DNA from: Lentzea atacamensis
GTDB lineage: Bacteria; Actinomycetota; Actinomycetes; Mycobacteriales; Pseudonocardiaceae
NCBI RefSeq assembly: GCF_003269295.1
Contig: NZ_QLTT01000002.1
Location: 1,054,001-1,118,000 of the forward strand
Reading direction: 5' to 3'
DNA length: 64,000 nt
Part shown: in pieces, positions 55,214 through 63,380 of the stretch
Numbering within the stretch: the stretch's first letter is position 1
Layout: each line of letters begins with the position of its first letter
Program-made: the position numbers and the translations under genes
The notes under the pieces: generated by a model
Told to the model about the DNA's origin: nothing
Databases searched by the model: none
Seen by the model: only the letters and a program-made list of their open reading frames with translations

Positions 55214-55948
55214 TTGTGTGGTAGGTACGCCTCCACCAAGGACCCGGCGCTGCTGGCGGCCGAGTTCGACGCGGTGGACGGAACCGGCGACGAGGCGCCA
55301 GGGGCGGACTACAACATCGCTCCCACCAAGCACGTCATGGCGGTGGTCGAGCGCAAACCCGCAGAAGACGCTGCCGAGGTGGAGCGCAGCATTCGCGTGA
55401 TGCGCTGGGGCCTGGTCCCGCACTGGGCCAAGGACCTCTCCGGCGCGGCCAAGATGATCAACGCCCGTGCGGAGAGCGTGCTGGAGAAGCCCGCCTACAA
55501 GCAGTCCGCGATGAAGCGCCGCTGCATCCTGCCCGCCGACGGCTGGTACGAATGGCAGCCGGGCGAGGGGCGCAAACAGCCGTACTTCATCACCCTTGGC
55601 GACGGCGCTTCGCTCGCGATGGCCGGCATCTGGTCGGTGTGGTGGAAGGACGACGTCCCGACGGTCACGTGCGCGGTGCTCACCACGGACGCCATCGGCG
55701 CGATGACCGAGGTGCACCACCGCATGCCGTTGCTGCTGCCTCGGGACCGTTGGTCGGCGTGGCTCGACCCGACGTCACAGGACCCGTCCGAGCTGCTGGC
55801 CCCGGATCCCTCGATTGTCGACGCGCTGGAGTTGCGTCCTGTGTCGATGGCGGTGAACAGCGTGAAGAACAACAATCCGTCCCTGATGGAACGCGTCTCT
55901 CTCAACGAAGAAGAGAAGCCCTCACCCACGTTGTTCGAGCTGTCGTGA
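55214..55948 (+). CDS. SRAP (SOS response-associated peptidase, YedK/HMCES) family protein
   Basis: A 244-residue SRAP protein that crosslinks abasic sites in single-stranded DNA. Cys2 is the catalytic residue (MCGRYAS), and it is produced from the TTG start at 55214. [11 protein letters not shown] supplies Asn; PADGWYEW supplies Glu and [11 protein letters not shown] the His. Matches Rv3226c beside aroA. The stop overlaps the next gene (GTGA). Confidence 0.94.
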   Translation: MCGRYASTKDPALLAAEFDAVDGTGDEAPGADYNIAPTKHVMAVVERKPAEDAAEVERSIRVMRWGLVPHWAKDLSGAAKMINARAESVLEKPAYKQSAMKRRCILPADGWYEWQPGEGRKQPYFITLGDGASLAMAGIWSVWWKDDVPTVTCAVLTTDAIGAMTEVHHRMPLLLPRDRWSAWLDPTSQDPSELLAPDPSIVDALELRPVSMAVNSVKNNNPSLMERVSLNEEEKPSPTLFELS

Positions 55949-56556
55949 CGACGCTGTTGGTGGACACCCCGCACGGTCCGGCGCGGGCCTCACTGCACTG
56001 TGCCCACGAACCGCGCGCGGCACTGCTGCTGGGCCACGGCGCCGGCGGTGGCGTCGAAGCCCCGGATCTGGTCGCCGCGTGCCACGCCGCGAACGCCGTC
56101 GGCGTGCACGTGGCCCTGATCGAGCAGCCGTACCGCGTCGCGGGCCGTCGTGCCCCAGCGCCGGCCACGCAGCTCGACACCGCCTGGCTGTCCGTCGTCG
56201 ACGACCTGGGCGAGCGCTGGTTCGACGGCCTTCCCCTGGTGTTCGGGGGCAGGTCGTCGGGCGCGCGGGTGGCCTGCCGGACGTCGGTCGAGGGGCAGGC
56301 GGTGGCGGTGCTGTGCCTGGCGTTCCCGGTGCACCCGCCGGGCAAGCCGGAGAAGTCCCGCCTGGCGGAGCTGGACGGCGTCGAGGTCGCCACCCTGGTC
56401 GTGCAGGGCGAGAACGACCCGTTCGGCCTGCCCCCACGAGGCCACCACCGTGAAGTGGTGCTGCTGAAGGGCGACCACTCGCTGAAGGCGTCCGTCGCGG
56501 ACGTGGGGCGGTTCGTCGGCGAGTGGCTGGACCGCGTGCTGAGGCCGCTGGACTAA
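55945..56556 (+). CDS. Alpha/beta-hydrolase family protein (KANL3/Tex30-like)
   Basis: A 203-residue small hydrolase. AALLLGHGAGGGVEAPDL is the oxyanion segment, VFGGRSSGARVACR the nucleophile elbow with Ser, VVQGENDPFG the acid, and GDHSLKAS the His. Coupled to the SRAP gene by GTGA overlap. Substrate unknown. Confidence 0.85.
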   Translation: MTTLLVDTPHGPARASLHCAHEPRAALLLGHGAGGGVEAPDLVAACHAANAVGVHVALIEQPYRVAGRRAPAPATQLDTAWLSVVDDLGERWFDGLPLVFGGRSSGARVACRTSVEGQAVAVLCLAFPVHPPGKPEKSRLAELDGVEVATLVVQGENDPFGLPPRGHHREVVLLKGDHSLKASVADVGRFVGEWLDRVLRPLD

Positions 56557-57410
56557 CGCGCCATCCGTGTCCACGTGTGCCGGCGGCCCCGGACGGCCAC
56601 CGAGTAGGCGTAGAGCAGCTCGGGGTCGCCCATGCCCGGCAGGAAGCAGTCGCCGATGTGGTGCGCGTCGACGCCGATCTCCTTGGCCGTGAGGGCCAGC
56701 TGCGGCACCACGTTGGTGTGCGCGCCTTCCTGCGACGTACCGATCGCGCCCATGACGATCGCGTTCTTCTCGTGGACGGCCGCGACGGCTTCGGCGGCGG
56801 CCTCTCTCGTGACACCGGGCAGCGTGCCGGGGATCGGGAGGATGACGCCGTCCGCGCCAGCGTCGACGAGGTTCGCGAGCTTCCGCGCGGTGATCGGCTC
56901 CGGGTGACCCGCGTGGTGCATCTTGCCGACCCAGAGCGCGGCGTCGGTCCGGATCTCCTCGGTCGCCCTGGCCATGCCGTCGAGCGAACCGTCGGTGCTG
57001 GGGTTGGCCGTCAGCACGATGAGCGCGGCACCGGCGTCGGCGAGCCGCTGAGCATTCGCACGAGTGGCCTTGCGCAGTTCGGGAACGGTGCCCGGCTCCA
57101 GGTTGACGCCGATCGGACGGCCGATCTTCTCGGCCAGTGCGTGCAGGCCGGGGAGTTCGCCGAGACCGGGGAAGCGGAACGTCGTGCCGTCCCAAACCCG
57201 GTCGATCATGTTCAGCACGATGACATCGGCACCGAACGCGGCCATCAGCTCGGCGTTGTGCACGCCGGTCTGGCCGTCGAACGACAGCGCGGCGCGATCC
57301 GCGAACACCTCGGCGACCATGGTCCGTCCCTCGGACGCGGCCACCGCCCTGGTGAGGTCCTGGCCGCGGAGGGCCGCGAGCCCGGTGCGGTCGAGGTCGA
57401 GGATGCGCAT
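56553..57410 (-). CDS. TIM-barrel-like protein (DUF7916 type / PEP hydrolase-like)
   Basis: A 285-residue protein: ILDLDRTGLAALRGQDLTRAVAASEGRTMVAEVFADRAALSFDGQTGVHNAELMAAFGADVIVLNMID then a repeated beta/alpha pattern. VGVNLEPGT-like and VGKMHHAGHPEPIT, GADGVILPIPGTLPGVT suggest a (beta/alpha)8 barrel with conserved acidic residues. I know no function; some relatives are labelled phosphoenolpyruvate hydrolase-like. ATG 57410. Overlaps the hydrolase stop by four bases. Confidence 0.7.
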   Translation of the reverse strand: MRILDLDRTGLAALRGQDLTRAVAASEGRTMVAEVFADRAALSFDGQTGVHNAELMAAFGADVIVLNMIDRVWDGTTFRFPGLGELPGLHALAEKIGRPIGVNLEPGTVPELRKATRANAQRLADAGAALIVLTANPSTDGSLDGMARATEEIRTDAALWVGKMHHAGHPEPITARKLANLVDAGADGVILPIPGTLPGVTREAAAEAVAAVHEKNAIVMGAIGTSQEGAHTNVVPQLALTAKEIGVDAHHIGDCFLPGMGDPELLYAYSVAVRGRRHTWTRMAR

Positions 57411-57475
57411 GCCTGCCTCCCTGAATGGTCTAAACCATGTGGTGGCACTGTACGCAATGGGCTGTGATCACGCCC

Positions 57476-58018
57476 ATGACCGACTTCGACGAGCAGGGCC
57501 GCCCGGAACCACCGATGGACGGCGACGAGCTCGCCACCCTGAGCGGTTTCCTGGAGTTCCAGCGCGCCACCCTCGCGTGGAAGACCGCGGGCCTCACCGC
57601 CGAGCAGCTCAACGCGACGACCGCGAAGTCGTCGATGACGCTCGGCGGCATGCTCAAGCACCTCGTGTACGTCGAACAGCAGTGGTTCCACGTCGTGCTG
57701 CACGACCGCGAGCCGCTGGAGCCGTGGGCGAGCGTCGACTGGAAGGCCGACAACGACTGGGATTGGCACTCGGCCGCTCAGGACAGCCCGGAGCAGCTGA
57801 TCGCTCTGTGGCAGGAGGAGGTCGACCGCTCCCGCAAGGCCGTCGCGGAAGCCCTCGAAACCGGTGACCTCGGCCAGCTGGCCAAGCATGCGCCGTGGCG
57901 GGACGGCCGGGTGCCGAGCCTGCGCTGGATCCTGACCCACATGATCGAGGAGTACTCGCGGCACAACGGCCACGCCGACCTGATCCGCGAGGCGATCGAC
58001 GGCCAGGTCGGTGAGTAG
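57476..58018 (+). CDS. DinB family protein (DUF664)
   Basis: A 180-residue four-helix-bundle protein: TDFDEQGRPEPPMDGDELATLSGFLEFQRATLAWKTAGLT, GGMLKHLVYVEQQWFHVV (His metal ligand), and ILTHMIEEYSRHNGHADLIREAIDG with further His. These proteins bind a metal and may act as thiol-dependent transferases (mycothiol or bacillithiol). ATG 57476; GTG 57464 is an alternative. Followed by the VOC gene with an 8-base overlap. Confidence 0.9.
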   Translation: MTDFDEQGRPEPPMDGDELATLSGFLEFQRATLAWKTAGLTAEQLNATTAKSSMTLGGMLKHLVYVEQQWFHVVLHDREPLEPWASVDWKADNDWDWHSAAQDSPEQLIALWQEEVDRSRKAVAEALETGDLGQLAKHAPWRDGRVPSLRWILTHMIEEYSRHNGHADLIREAIDGQVGE

Positions 58019-58601
58019 GCCGATCACCGCGGCGGAGTTCCACGCGGCCGAGGGCGTTGCCGACTGGCGGGTGCTCACCTCGGGCGCGTGTGCGTACTTC
58101 CGCGGCACGTTCGACCAGATCAAGCACCTGGTCACGGACACGGCGGACATCCGGCCGGACGGCATCACCGTCCGCCTTCCGCTCACCGAGGCGAGCATCG
58201 ACGAGGCCCGGCGCATCTCCGCGAGGGCGCGCGAGCTCGGTGCCACCCCGGAACCGGTCCGGCTCCAGCACGTCGGCCTCACCCTCGACGCACTGGTCAG
58301 CGCCGGCGTCATGCCGTTCTGGCTGGCGGTGCTCGGGTACGAGCCGGAAGGCGACGAGGACGTCGTCGACCCGCGCGGCCAGGGACCCGGCATCTGGTTC
58401 CAGGACATGGACGTGCCGCGAACAGACCGCAACCGCCTGCACATCGACGTGTCGGTACCGCACGACCAGGCAGAGCAACGCGTCCAGCAAGCGTTGCGAG
58501 CGGGCGGCACCCTCAAGGACGACAGCCACGCGCCGAGCTGGTGGGTGCTGGCGGACGCCGAGGGCAACGAGGTCTGCATCGCCACCTGGGTCGGACGCTA
58601 G
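58011..58601 (+). CDS. Two-domain protein: pterin dehydratase-like N-terminus plus VOC domain
   Basis: A 196-residue protein. Residues about 1-85 (ITAAEFHAAEGVADWRVLTSGACAYFRGTFDQIKHLVTDTADIRPDGITVRLPLTEASIDEARRISARARELG) resemble a 4a-hydroxytetrahydrobiopterin dehydratase fold without its HHP motif; the rest (VRLQHVGLTLDALVSAGVMPFWLAVLGYEP and the closing NEVCIATW) is a VOC domain. GTG start at 58011. Coupled to the DinB gene. Function unknown. Confidence 0.75.
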   Translation: MSRPITAAEFHAAEGVADWRVLTSGACAYFRGTFDQIKHLVTDTADIRPDGITVRLPLTEASIDEARRISARARELGATPEPVRLQHVGLTLDALVSAGVMPFWLAVLGYEPEGDEDVVDPRGQGPGIWFQDMDVPRTDRNRLHIDVSVPHDQAEQRVQQALRAGGTLKDDSHAPSWWVLADAEGNEVCIATWVGR

Positions 58602-59074
58602 GCGCTGATCGACGCCACCACGGCACCGGTCAGCCGCACCAGCTCGGCCGGCGCGATCTCCACCTCGAGCCCGCGCCGCCCGGCACTGCAGAACATCGTG
58701 TCGAAGCCCAGCGCCGACTCGTCCACCACGATCGGCAGCCGCTTCTTCTGCCCCAGCGGGGAGATCCCGCCCGCGACGTACCCGGTGGCGCGCTCGGCGT
58801 CGGCGACGACGGCCATCTTGGCCTTCTTGCCCTTCAACGCCGCGGCGAGACCCTTGAGGTCGAGCTGCGCGGTCACCGGCACGACGCCGACCGCGAGCTT
58901 GCCGTCCACTTCGGCCACGAGCGTCTTGAAAACGCGTTCCGGCACCAGCCCGAGCGCCTCCGCCGCCTCCAGCCCGTAGGACTCGTGGCGGGGGTCGTGC
59001 TCGTACGAGTGCAAGGTGTGCGCCACCCGCTGCTTGTCCAGCAGCGCTGTGGCGGGCGTCCCACGTCCGGCCAT
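58598..59074 (-). CDS. ybaK: Cys-tRNA(Pro)/tRNA editing deacylase, YbaK type
   Basis: A 158-residue YbaK/EbsC protein that hydrolyses mischarged t[58 protein letters not shown] and [18 protein letters not shown] are the known segments; the catalytic Lys lies in FKTLV. ATG 59074 is right next to the GGAAT of the sigR promoter, so both promoters overlap. TAG stop shared via CTAG with the VOC gene. Confidence 0.92.
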   Translation of the reverse strand: MAGRGTPATALLDKQRVAHTLHSYEHDPRHESYGLEAAEALGLVPERVFKTLVAEVDGKLAVGVVPVTAQLDLKGLAAALKGKKAKMAVVADAERATGYVAGGISPLGQKKRLPIVVDESALGFDTMFCSAGRRGLEVEIAPAELVRLTGAVVASISA

Positions 59075-59076
59075 GC

Positions 59077-59103
59077 GGAATTACTACCAGCACTTCCGTT
59101 GTT
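59077..59103 (+). promoter_or_regulatory. Candidate SigR autoregulatory promoter
   Basis: GGAAT (59077-59081) and GTTGTT (59098-59103) give a spacing of 16 or 19 to the GTT triplets, close to the GGAAT-N18-GTT consensus of SigR/SigH. The predicted start of transcription is about 59110, only a few bases before the GTG at 59113. Confidence 0.65.
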
Positions 59104-59184
59104 ACCCAGGACGTGGTGACGAACATGCTCGAGCGGCCCCGCGTAGCATCACTACCGACCCAGGACCATTGGGAAGGGAGCGCG

Positions 59185-59790
59185 GTGCCCGCCACCGGCA
59201 CAACGGAGACGACGGCGGAGCGTGCCGCGCGTTTCGAGCGCGACGCGATGCCGATGCTCGACCAGCTGTACTCGGCGGCCTTGCGCATGACGCGCAACCC
59301 GGCTGACGCCGAGGACCTGGTGCAGGAGACGTTCCTCAAGGCCTACTCGGCGTTCGAGTCCTTTTCGGAAGGCACGAACCTCAAGGCGTGGCTGTACCGG
59401 ATCCTCACCAACACCTACATCAACGGCTACCGCAAGAAGCAGCGTCAGCCTCTCCAGCAGCCTACGGACGAGATCACTGACTGGCAGCTGGCGCAGGCGG
59501 AGAGCCACACCTCGACCGGGCTGCGCAGCGCAGAGGTCGAGGCACTCGACAACCTGCCCGACAGCGACGTCAAGGAAGCATTGCAGCGGTTGCCGGAGGA
59601 GTTCCGGATCGCGGTCTACCTCGCCGATGTCGAAGGCTTCGCGTACAAGGAGATCGCAGACATCATGGGCACCCCGATCGGCACGGTGATGTCCCGGTTG
59701 CACCGGGGCCGTCGCCAGCTCCGCGACATGCTGGCCGACGTCGCACGTGAGCGTGGTTTCCTCCGAGGCAACAACGGAGACGGGTCATGA
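59185..59790 (+). CDS. sigR: ECF sigma factor SigR/SigH
   Basis: A 201-residue ECF sigma factor of the SigR/SigH group. Region 2: [39 protein letters not shown]; region 4: [51 protein letters not shown]. It directs the response to thiol-oxidative stress and heat and is held by RsrA. GTG 59185 with GGGAG 5-6 bases before is the normal start. The frame is open to GTG 59113, giving a possible 225-residue long form, as known for SigR prime in Streptomyces. rsrA overlaps the stop by 4 bases. Confidence 0.93.
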   Translation: MPATGTTETTAERAARFERDAMPMLDQLYSAALRMTRNPADAEDLVQETFLKAYSAFESFSEGTNLKAWLYRILTNTYINGYRKKQRQPLQQPTDEITDWQLAQAESHTSTGLRSAEVEALDNLPDSDVKEALQRLPEEFRIAVYLADVEGFAYKEIADIMGTPIGTVMSRLHRGRRQLRDMLADVARERGFLRGNNGDGS

Positions 59791-60047
59791 ACTGCGGCGA
59801 ACCCCACGACACCGATTGCTCAGAGGTCCTGTCCGAGGTCTGGTTGTTCCTCGACCAGGAGTGCGACCAGCAGCGCCGTCAGGCCCTGCAGACGCACCTC
59901 GACGAGTGCCATCCGTGCCTGGAGCAGTTCGGGCTGGAGGAGCACCTCAAGGCGCTGCTCGCGCGCAAGTGCGGCGGGGATCTCGCCCCGTCGGACCTGA
60001 AGGCGCGCATCCGCGCCACGATCGTGGAGATCCGCAGCGAGGGCTGA
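59787..60047 (+). CDS. rsrA: Zinc-containing anti-sigma factor RsrA (mycothiol system)
   Basis: An 86-residue ZAS protein. The ligand set C11, H37, C41, C44 is in the same numbers as in Streptomyces RsrA, and C3 and C62 are also present. Oxidation forms a disulfide and frees SigR. ATG 59787 overlaps the sigR stop (ATGA). A strong terminator follows after 18 bases. Confidence 0.94.
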   Translation: MNCGEPHDTDCSEVLSEVWLFLDQECDQQRRQALQTHLDECHPCLEQFGLEEHLKALLARKCGGDLAPSDLKARIRATIVEIRSEG

Positions 60048-60064
60048 GCTCTGGCCGCAAACGT

Positions 60065-60100
60065 AAAGGCCTGGTCACCGAGCTGGTGACCAGGCCTTTT
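60065..60100 (+). terminator. Rho-independent terminator after rsrA
   Basis: A 15-bp perfect stem (AAAGGCCTGGTCACC with its complement) with a 5-base loop, followed by a short T run (TTTT). It can also stop the convergent bL37 transcript. Confidence 0.92.
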
Positions 60101-60108
60101 CGCAGCAC

Positions 60109-60183
60109 TCAGGCGTTGGGGCGCTTCCCGTGGTTCGCGCCACCCTTCTTGCGGTCGCGGCGCTTGCGGGCACGCTTCGACAT
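60109..60183 (-). CDS. Small ribosomal protein bL37, 24 aa
   Basis: A 24-codon gene on the minus strand from ATG 60183 to TGA 60109: SKRARKRRDRKKGG and NHGKRPNA. It matches the known mycobacterial bL37 (about 24 residues, same ANHGKRPNA end), which lies next to sigH-rshA there too. AGGAGA lies about seven bases before the ATG. It is below most gene-finder limits. Basic, binds 23S rRNA in the 50S subunit by analogy. Confidence 0.9.
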   Translation of the reverse strand: MSKRARKRRDRKKGGANHGKRPNA

Positions 60184-60218
60184 CTGTGTCTCCTAGGATC
60201 GAACTGCTTCACCCACAC

Positions 60219-60273
60219 GTCGGCTGGGCCGACCTGCTGGTCACTGATTCAAAATGGTCGGCCCAGCCGACCA
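60219..60273 (+). repeat. Two complementary stem-loops before pdtaS (alternative structures)
   Basis: GTCGGCTGGGCCGACC (60219-60234) is the exact complement of GGTCGGCCCAGCCGAC (60256-60271), with a 21-base gap. Each arm can also fold on itself (GTCGGC-TGG-GCCGAC; TGGTCGGC-CCA-GCCGACCA), so the long hairpin and the two short ones exclude each other. The region is between divergent bL37 and pdtaS. Confidence 0.6.
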
Positions 60274-60307
60274 GACGAACACAGTGACATCTTGACATGG
60301 AGGAGTT

Positions 60308-61786
60308 CTGAGCACGCTCACGGACCTGCTGGCCGAGCACACGAAGCTCTCCGGTGCCGCCGTCGACCACCTCCAGCTGGTCGTCGCCGAGTGGCAGCTC
60401 CTCTCCGACCTGTCGTTCGCGGACTTCCTCATGTACGTGCCGCTGGACAACCAGAAGTTCCTCTGCGTCGCGCAGGCCCGTCCGACGACGGCACCGACCG
60501 CGCACCCCGAGGACGTCGTCGGCAGCGAGGTGGCCGCCGAGGAGCACCCGCAGCTGCGCCGGGCCATCGACGAGTCGCGGATCTGCCGCGAGGAGGACCC
60601 GCGCTGGCACCTGGGTGTGCCGGTGCGGCGCGAAACCATCCCGGTGCGGCTGGGCGCCCAGGTCATCGCGGTGCTGAGCCGCAGCACGAACCTGGCGGTG
60701 CCGCGGGTGCCGTCGCCGTTGGAGATCTCGTACCTCGGCAGTGCGGCCGACCTGTGCCAGATGATCGCGGACGGCACTTTCCCCGCGCCCGAGCCGTCGC
60801 CGGACGTGCACACCAGTCCGCGCGTCGGTGACGGCCTGATCAGGCTCGATCCGTCCGGTGCGGTGGTGTTCGCGTCGCCGAACGCGCTGTCGGCGTACCA
60901 CCGCATGGGGCACGCCTCGGACCTCGTCGGCGTGCACCTGGCGCCGTTGACCCGCAGCCTGATCGGGGACCCGTTCGACGCCACCGAGGTCGCTCAGCGC
61001 ATAAGGCAGGCACTGGACGGTCAGCCGTCCATGCGCATGGAGGCCGAGTCACGGCGCGGTGCCGCAGTGCTGTTCCGTTCCTTGCCCCTTCGGCCACGTG
61101 GCCAGGCCGCAGGTGCGATCGTGCTGTGCCGCGACGTCACCGAGGTGCGCCGGCGTGACCGCGCGTTGATGTCCAAGGACGCCACGATCCGCGAGATCCA
61201 CCACCGGGTGAAGAACAACCTGCAGACCGTCGCGGCGTTGCTCAGGTTGCAAAGCCGCAGGTTGACGAACCCGGAGGCGAAGGAGGCGCTGGCCGAGTCG
61301 GTCCGCCGTGTGACTTCCATCGCACTGGTTCACGAGACGTTGTCGATGTCGGTCGACGAGCGAGTCGATCTTGACGACGTGGTCGACAAGGTGATCCCGA
61401 TGATGAGCGACGTGGCGGTCACCGAGACCCAGGTGAAGGTCCGCCGCGAGGGCGGGTTCGGGATCGTCCCTGCCGAGATCGCGACCCCGCTGGTTATGGT
61501 CCTGACCGAGCTCGTGCAGAACGCGTTCGAGCACGCCTACGCCCCTGGCCAGCGCGGGGAGGTCGTCGTGCACTCCGAGCGGTCCGCCAAGTGGCTCGAC
61601 GTGACGATCTCCGACGACGGGAAGGGGCTTCCGCCCGGTTTCTCCCTGGAGCGCACCGATCGTCTCGGTTTGCAGATCGTTCGGACCCTTGTCGATTCCG
61701 AATTGAGAGGCTCGTTGAGCTTGCGGCGAAGGCCCCGAGGCGGTACAGAGGCGGTCCTGCGCGTACCGCTCAGAGGGCGGCGCTAA
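60308..61786 (+). CDS. pdtaS: Sensor histidine kinase PdtaS
   Basis: A 492-residue cytosolic kinase. N-terminal GAF-like domain (STLTDLLAEHTKLSG ... VPVRRETIPVRLGAQVIAVL), a PAS domain (GLIRLDPSGAVVFASPNALSAYHRMG), then HisKA_2 with EIHHRVKNNLQTVAALLRLQ (H298/H299) and the ATPase (LTELVQNAFEHAY, DDGKGLPPGF). In mycobacteria it acts with PdtaR, an RNA-binding antiterminator. The conserved N-terminus requires a CTG start at 60308; the in-frame ATG 60431 would cut the GAF domain. GGAGGA is 4-5 bases before. Confidence 0.92.
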   Translation: MSTLTDLLAEHTKLSGAAVDHLQLVVAEWQLLSDLSFADFLMYVPLDNQKFLCVAQARPTTAPTAHPEDVVGSEVAAEEHPQLRRAIDESRICREEDPRWHLGVPVRRETIPVRLGAQVIAVLSRSTNLAVPRVPSPLEISYLGSAADLCQMIADGTFPAPEPSPDVHTSPRVGDGLIRLDPSGAVVFASPNALSAYHRMGHASDLVGVHLAPLTRSLIGDPFDATEVAQRIRQALDGQPSMRMEAESRRGAAVLFRSLPLRPRGQAAGAIVLCRDVTEVRRRDRALMSKDATIREIHHRVKNNLQTVAALLRLQSRRLTNPEAKEALAESVRRVTSIALVHETLSMSVDERVDLDDVVDKVIPMMSDVAVTETQVKVRREGGFGIVPAEIATPLVMVLTELVQNAFEHAYAPGQRGEVVVHSERSAKWLDVTISDDGKGLPPGFSLERTDRLGLQIVRTLVDSELRGSLSLRRRPRGGTEAVLRVPLRGRR

Positions 61787-61861
61787 ACTAACGCCGTGCA
61801 CACGTGACGACCAGCCTCAGCGGTCTCACGTGGTCATGCGGGAGGGTGTGCAAACAAAAGA

Positions 61862-61900
61862 AGAGCCCGACACCTGGCACGGTGTCGGGCTCTACTTTTT
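61862..61900 (+). terminator. Rho-independent terminator between pdtaS and whiB1
   Basis: AGAGCCCGACACC and its exact complement form a 13-bp stem with a 6-base loop, followed by ACTTTTT. Serves convergent pdtaS and whiB1. Confidence 0.93.
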
Positions 61901-61927
61901 AGCTGAACTTCGCGGCTAACTGCCTGG

Positions 61928-62182
61928 TCAGGCGTTGCTGCGAGCCCGCGTACGGGCGTTGCGGCGCTTGAGAGCGCGGCGCTCGTCTTCGCTCATCCCG
62001 CCCCAGACGCCGGCGTCCTGGCCGCTCTCGAGCGCCCACGCGAGGCAGTCGGAGACGACGGGGCAGCGGCGGCAGACGGTCTTCGCCTCGGCGATCTGAA
62101 GCAGCGCGGGACCACTGTTCCCAACGGGGAAGAACAGCTCGGGGTCCTCGTCGCGGCAGATCGCGCGGTGGCGCCAGTCCAT
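61928..62182 (-). CDS. whiB1: WhiB1-type iron-sulfur transcription factor
   Basis: An 84-residue Wbl protein: C9, C37, C40 and C46 ligate the 4Fe-4S cluster, GVWGG forms the turn and the tail RRALKRRNARTRARSN is basic. In mycobacteria WhiB1 is essential, NO-responsive and binds SigA. ATG 62182 with GAGGAG. Position next to pdtaS matches Rv3219. Confidence 0.96.
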   Translation of the reverse strand: MDWRHRAICRDEDPELFFPVGNSGPALLQIAEAKTVCRRCPVVSDCLAWALESGQDAGVWGGMSEDERRALKRRNARTRARSNA

Positions 62183-62248
62183 TGGAACTACTCCTCAGCT
62201 AGGCGCGCACAAGGGCACGCCGGTTGTCAGCGGTCGTTTTGGGGTGCT

Positions 62249-62264
62249 TGTGAATGCTTTCACG
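62249..62264 (-). promoter_or_regulatory. CRP-like site upstream of whiB1
   Basis: TGTGA-N6-TCACG, one mismatch from the TGTGA-N6-TCACA consensus, centred about 75 bases before the whiB1 ATG. A TTGACA (62281-62276, minus strand) lies just upstream. CRP (Rv3676) is known to act on whiB1 in M. tuberculosis. Confidence 0.6.
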
Positions 62265-62298
62265 AACGGCTGGGATGTCAAGGGGTTAGCACTGACCC

Positions 62299-62314
62299 GG
62301 TGAGTGAACTCACC
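62299..62314. promoter_or_regulatory. Palindrome upstream of whiB1
   Basis: GGTGAGT-GA-ACTCACC, 7-bp arms with a two-base centre, about 117 bases before whiB1. A second operator candidate near the CRP-like site. Confidence 0.5.
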
Positions 62315-62426
62315 CAAAAGATCGACAGCGTTCACCTGGGGTTTAACGCTCTGCTGTCGCTCGATTGCAGTACATCCCGGGTGGGTACCGAGACAGTCAC
62401 GAACCGATCACGGACCGTCAAGCCGC

Positions 62427-63368
62427 TTATACGGCAACAGTCAACGCGTCCGGGACCGCCCGGAACTCCACCGCAGTGGTCGTGCCGAGGAAATCACCGT
62501 CGACCTGGAGGTTGGCGGGCTCCTCGCACTTCACTCTTACATAACCGACGTCGTCGCGCCGAACGAGATTCCCGCCCTTGGGATTCCCGGTGGCGAGGAC
62601 CTGGGCGATGTAGCGGCCGACGGTGGGCACGCGCAGGGTCTTGAGCGCGCTCAGACCCAGGCCTCCGTCGAACGACGTGCTGGGGTTGAGCTGGATCGCC
62701 CTGTCGCCGAAGTACGTCCACGGGTCGGTGTTCGAGACGAACACCATGCCGACATCGCCGAACGGCGGCTCTCCGGGCACTTCGACGGTGAAGTGCTGCG
62801 GCTTTCGGACGTTCTGCGCATAAGCCCTGACAGCGACGCTCAGATAGAGAGCAGGGCTCGCATTGCGGCCCTTGGCCCGCTTCTTCTCCACACCGGCGAC
62901 GACGTCGGCGTCCAGGCCCATGCCCGCGTTGAAGGTGAACCAGCGGCTCTTGTCGCCCTCGATGACGTCCGCGAAGACCTGGCCGAGCCCGATCCGGCGC
63001 CGGGTGCCGTGCTCGATCGACTGAAGCAGGACGTGGGTGGCCTCGACGGGGTCGCGCGGGATCCCGAGGGCGCCCGCGAAGACGTTCGCCGAACCGCCCG
63101 GCACGACACCGATCATCGGCTTGTCGGGCCGTGGGCCGCCACGCAGGACGCCGTTGACCACCTCGTTGACCGTGCCGTCGCCGCCGTGGGCGATGACCAG
63201 GTCGAACCCGTCCTCCGCGGCATGGCTCGCGGCGTCCGCCGCGTGGCCGCGGTAGCAGGTTTCGATGATCTCCAGCTTCACGTCGCTGGCGAGTGCGTGC
63301 GCCAACACGTCACGGCCTGCCGGCGTGGTTGTAGTCGCCTGCGGGTTCACCACGAGAAGAGCGCGCAC
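62427..63368 (-). CDS. Diacylglycerol kinase family lipid kinase
   Basis: A 313-residue DAGK catalytic-domain protein: RALLVVNPQATTTTPAGRDVL, LVIAHGGDGTVNEVVNGVL (the GGDGT nucleotide motif), VVPGGSANVFAGALGIPRDPVEA. It phosphorylates diacylglycerol or a related lipid, matching Rv3218 next to whiB1. GTG 63368 is chosen: TACTCT (63380-63375) lies six bases upstream as the -10 of a leaderless mRNA, and the conserved start follows. Confidence 0.9.
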   Translation of the reverse strand: MRALLVVNPQATTTTPAGRDVLAHALASDVKLEIIETCYRGHAADAASHAAEDGFDLVIAHGGDGTVNEVVNGVLRGGPRPDKPMIGVVPGGSANVFAGALGIPRDPVEATHVLLQSIEHGTRRRIGLGQVFADVIEGDKSRWFTFNAGMGLDADVVAGVEKKRAKGRNASPALYLSVAVRAYAQNVRKPQHFTVEVPGEPPFGDVGMVFVSNTDPWTYFGDRAIQLNPSTSFDGGLGLSALKTLRVPTVGRYIAQVLATGNPKGGNLVRRDDVGYVRVKCEEPANLQVDGDFLGTTTAVEFRAVPDALTVAV

Positions 63369-63374
63369 TACTGC

Positions 63375-63380
63375 AGAGTA
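63375..63380 (-). promoter_or_regulatory. -10 element of a predicted leaderless transcript (lipid kinase)
   Basis: TACTCT on the minus strand ends six bases before the GTG at 63368; no ribosome site is present. Confidence 0.45.
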
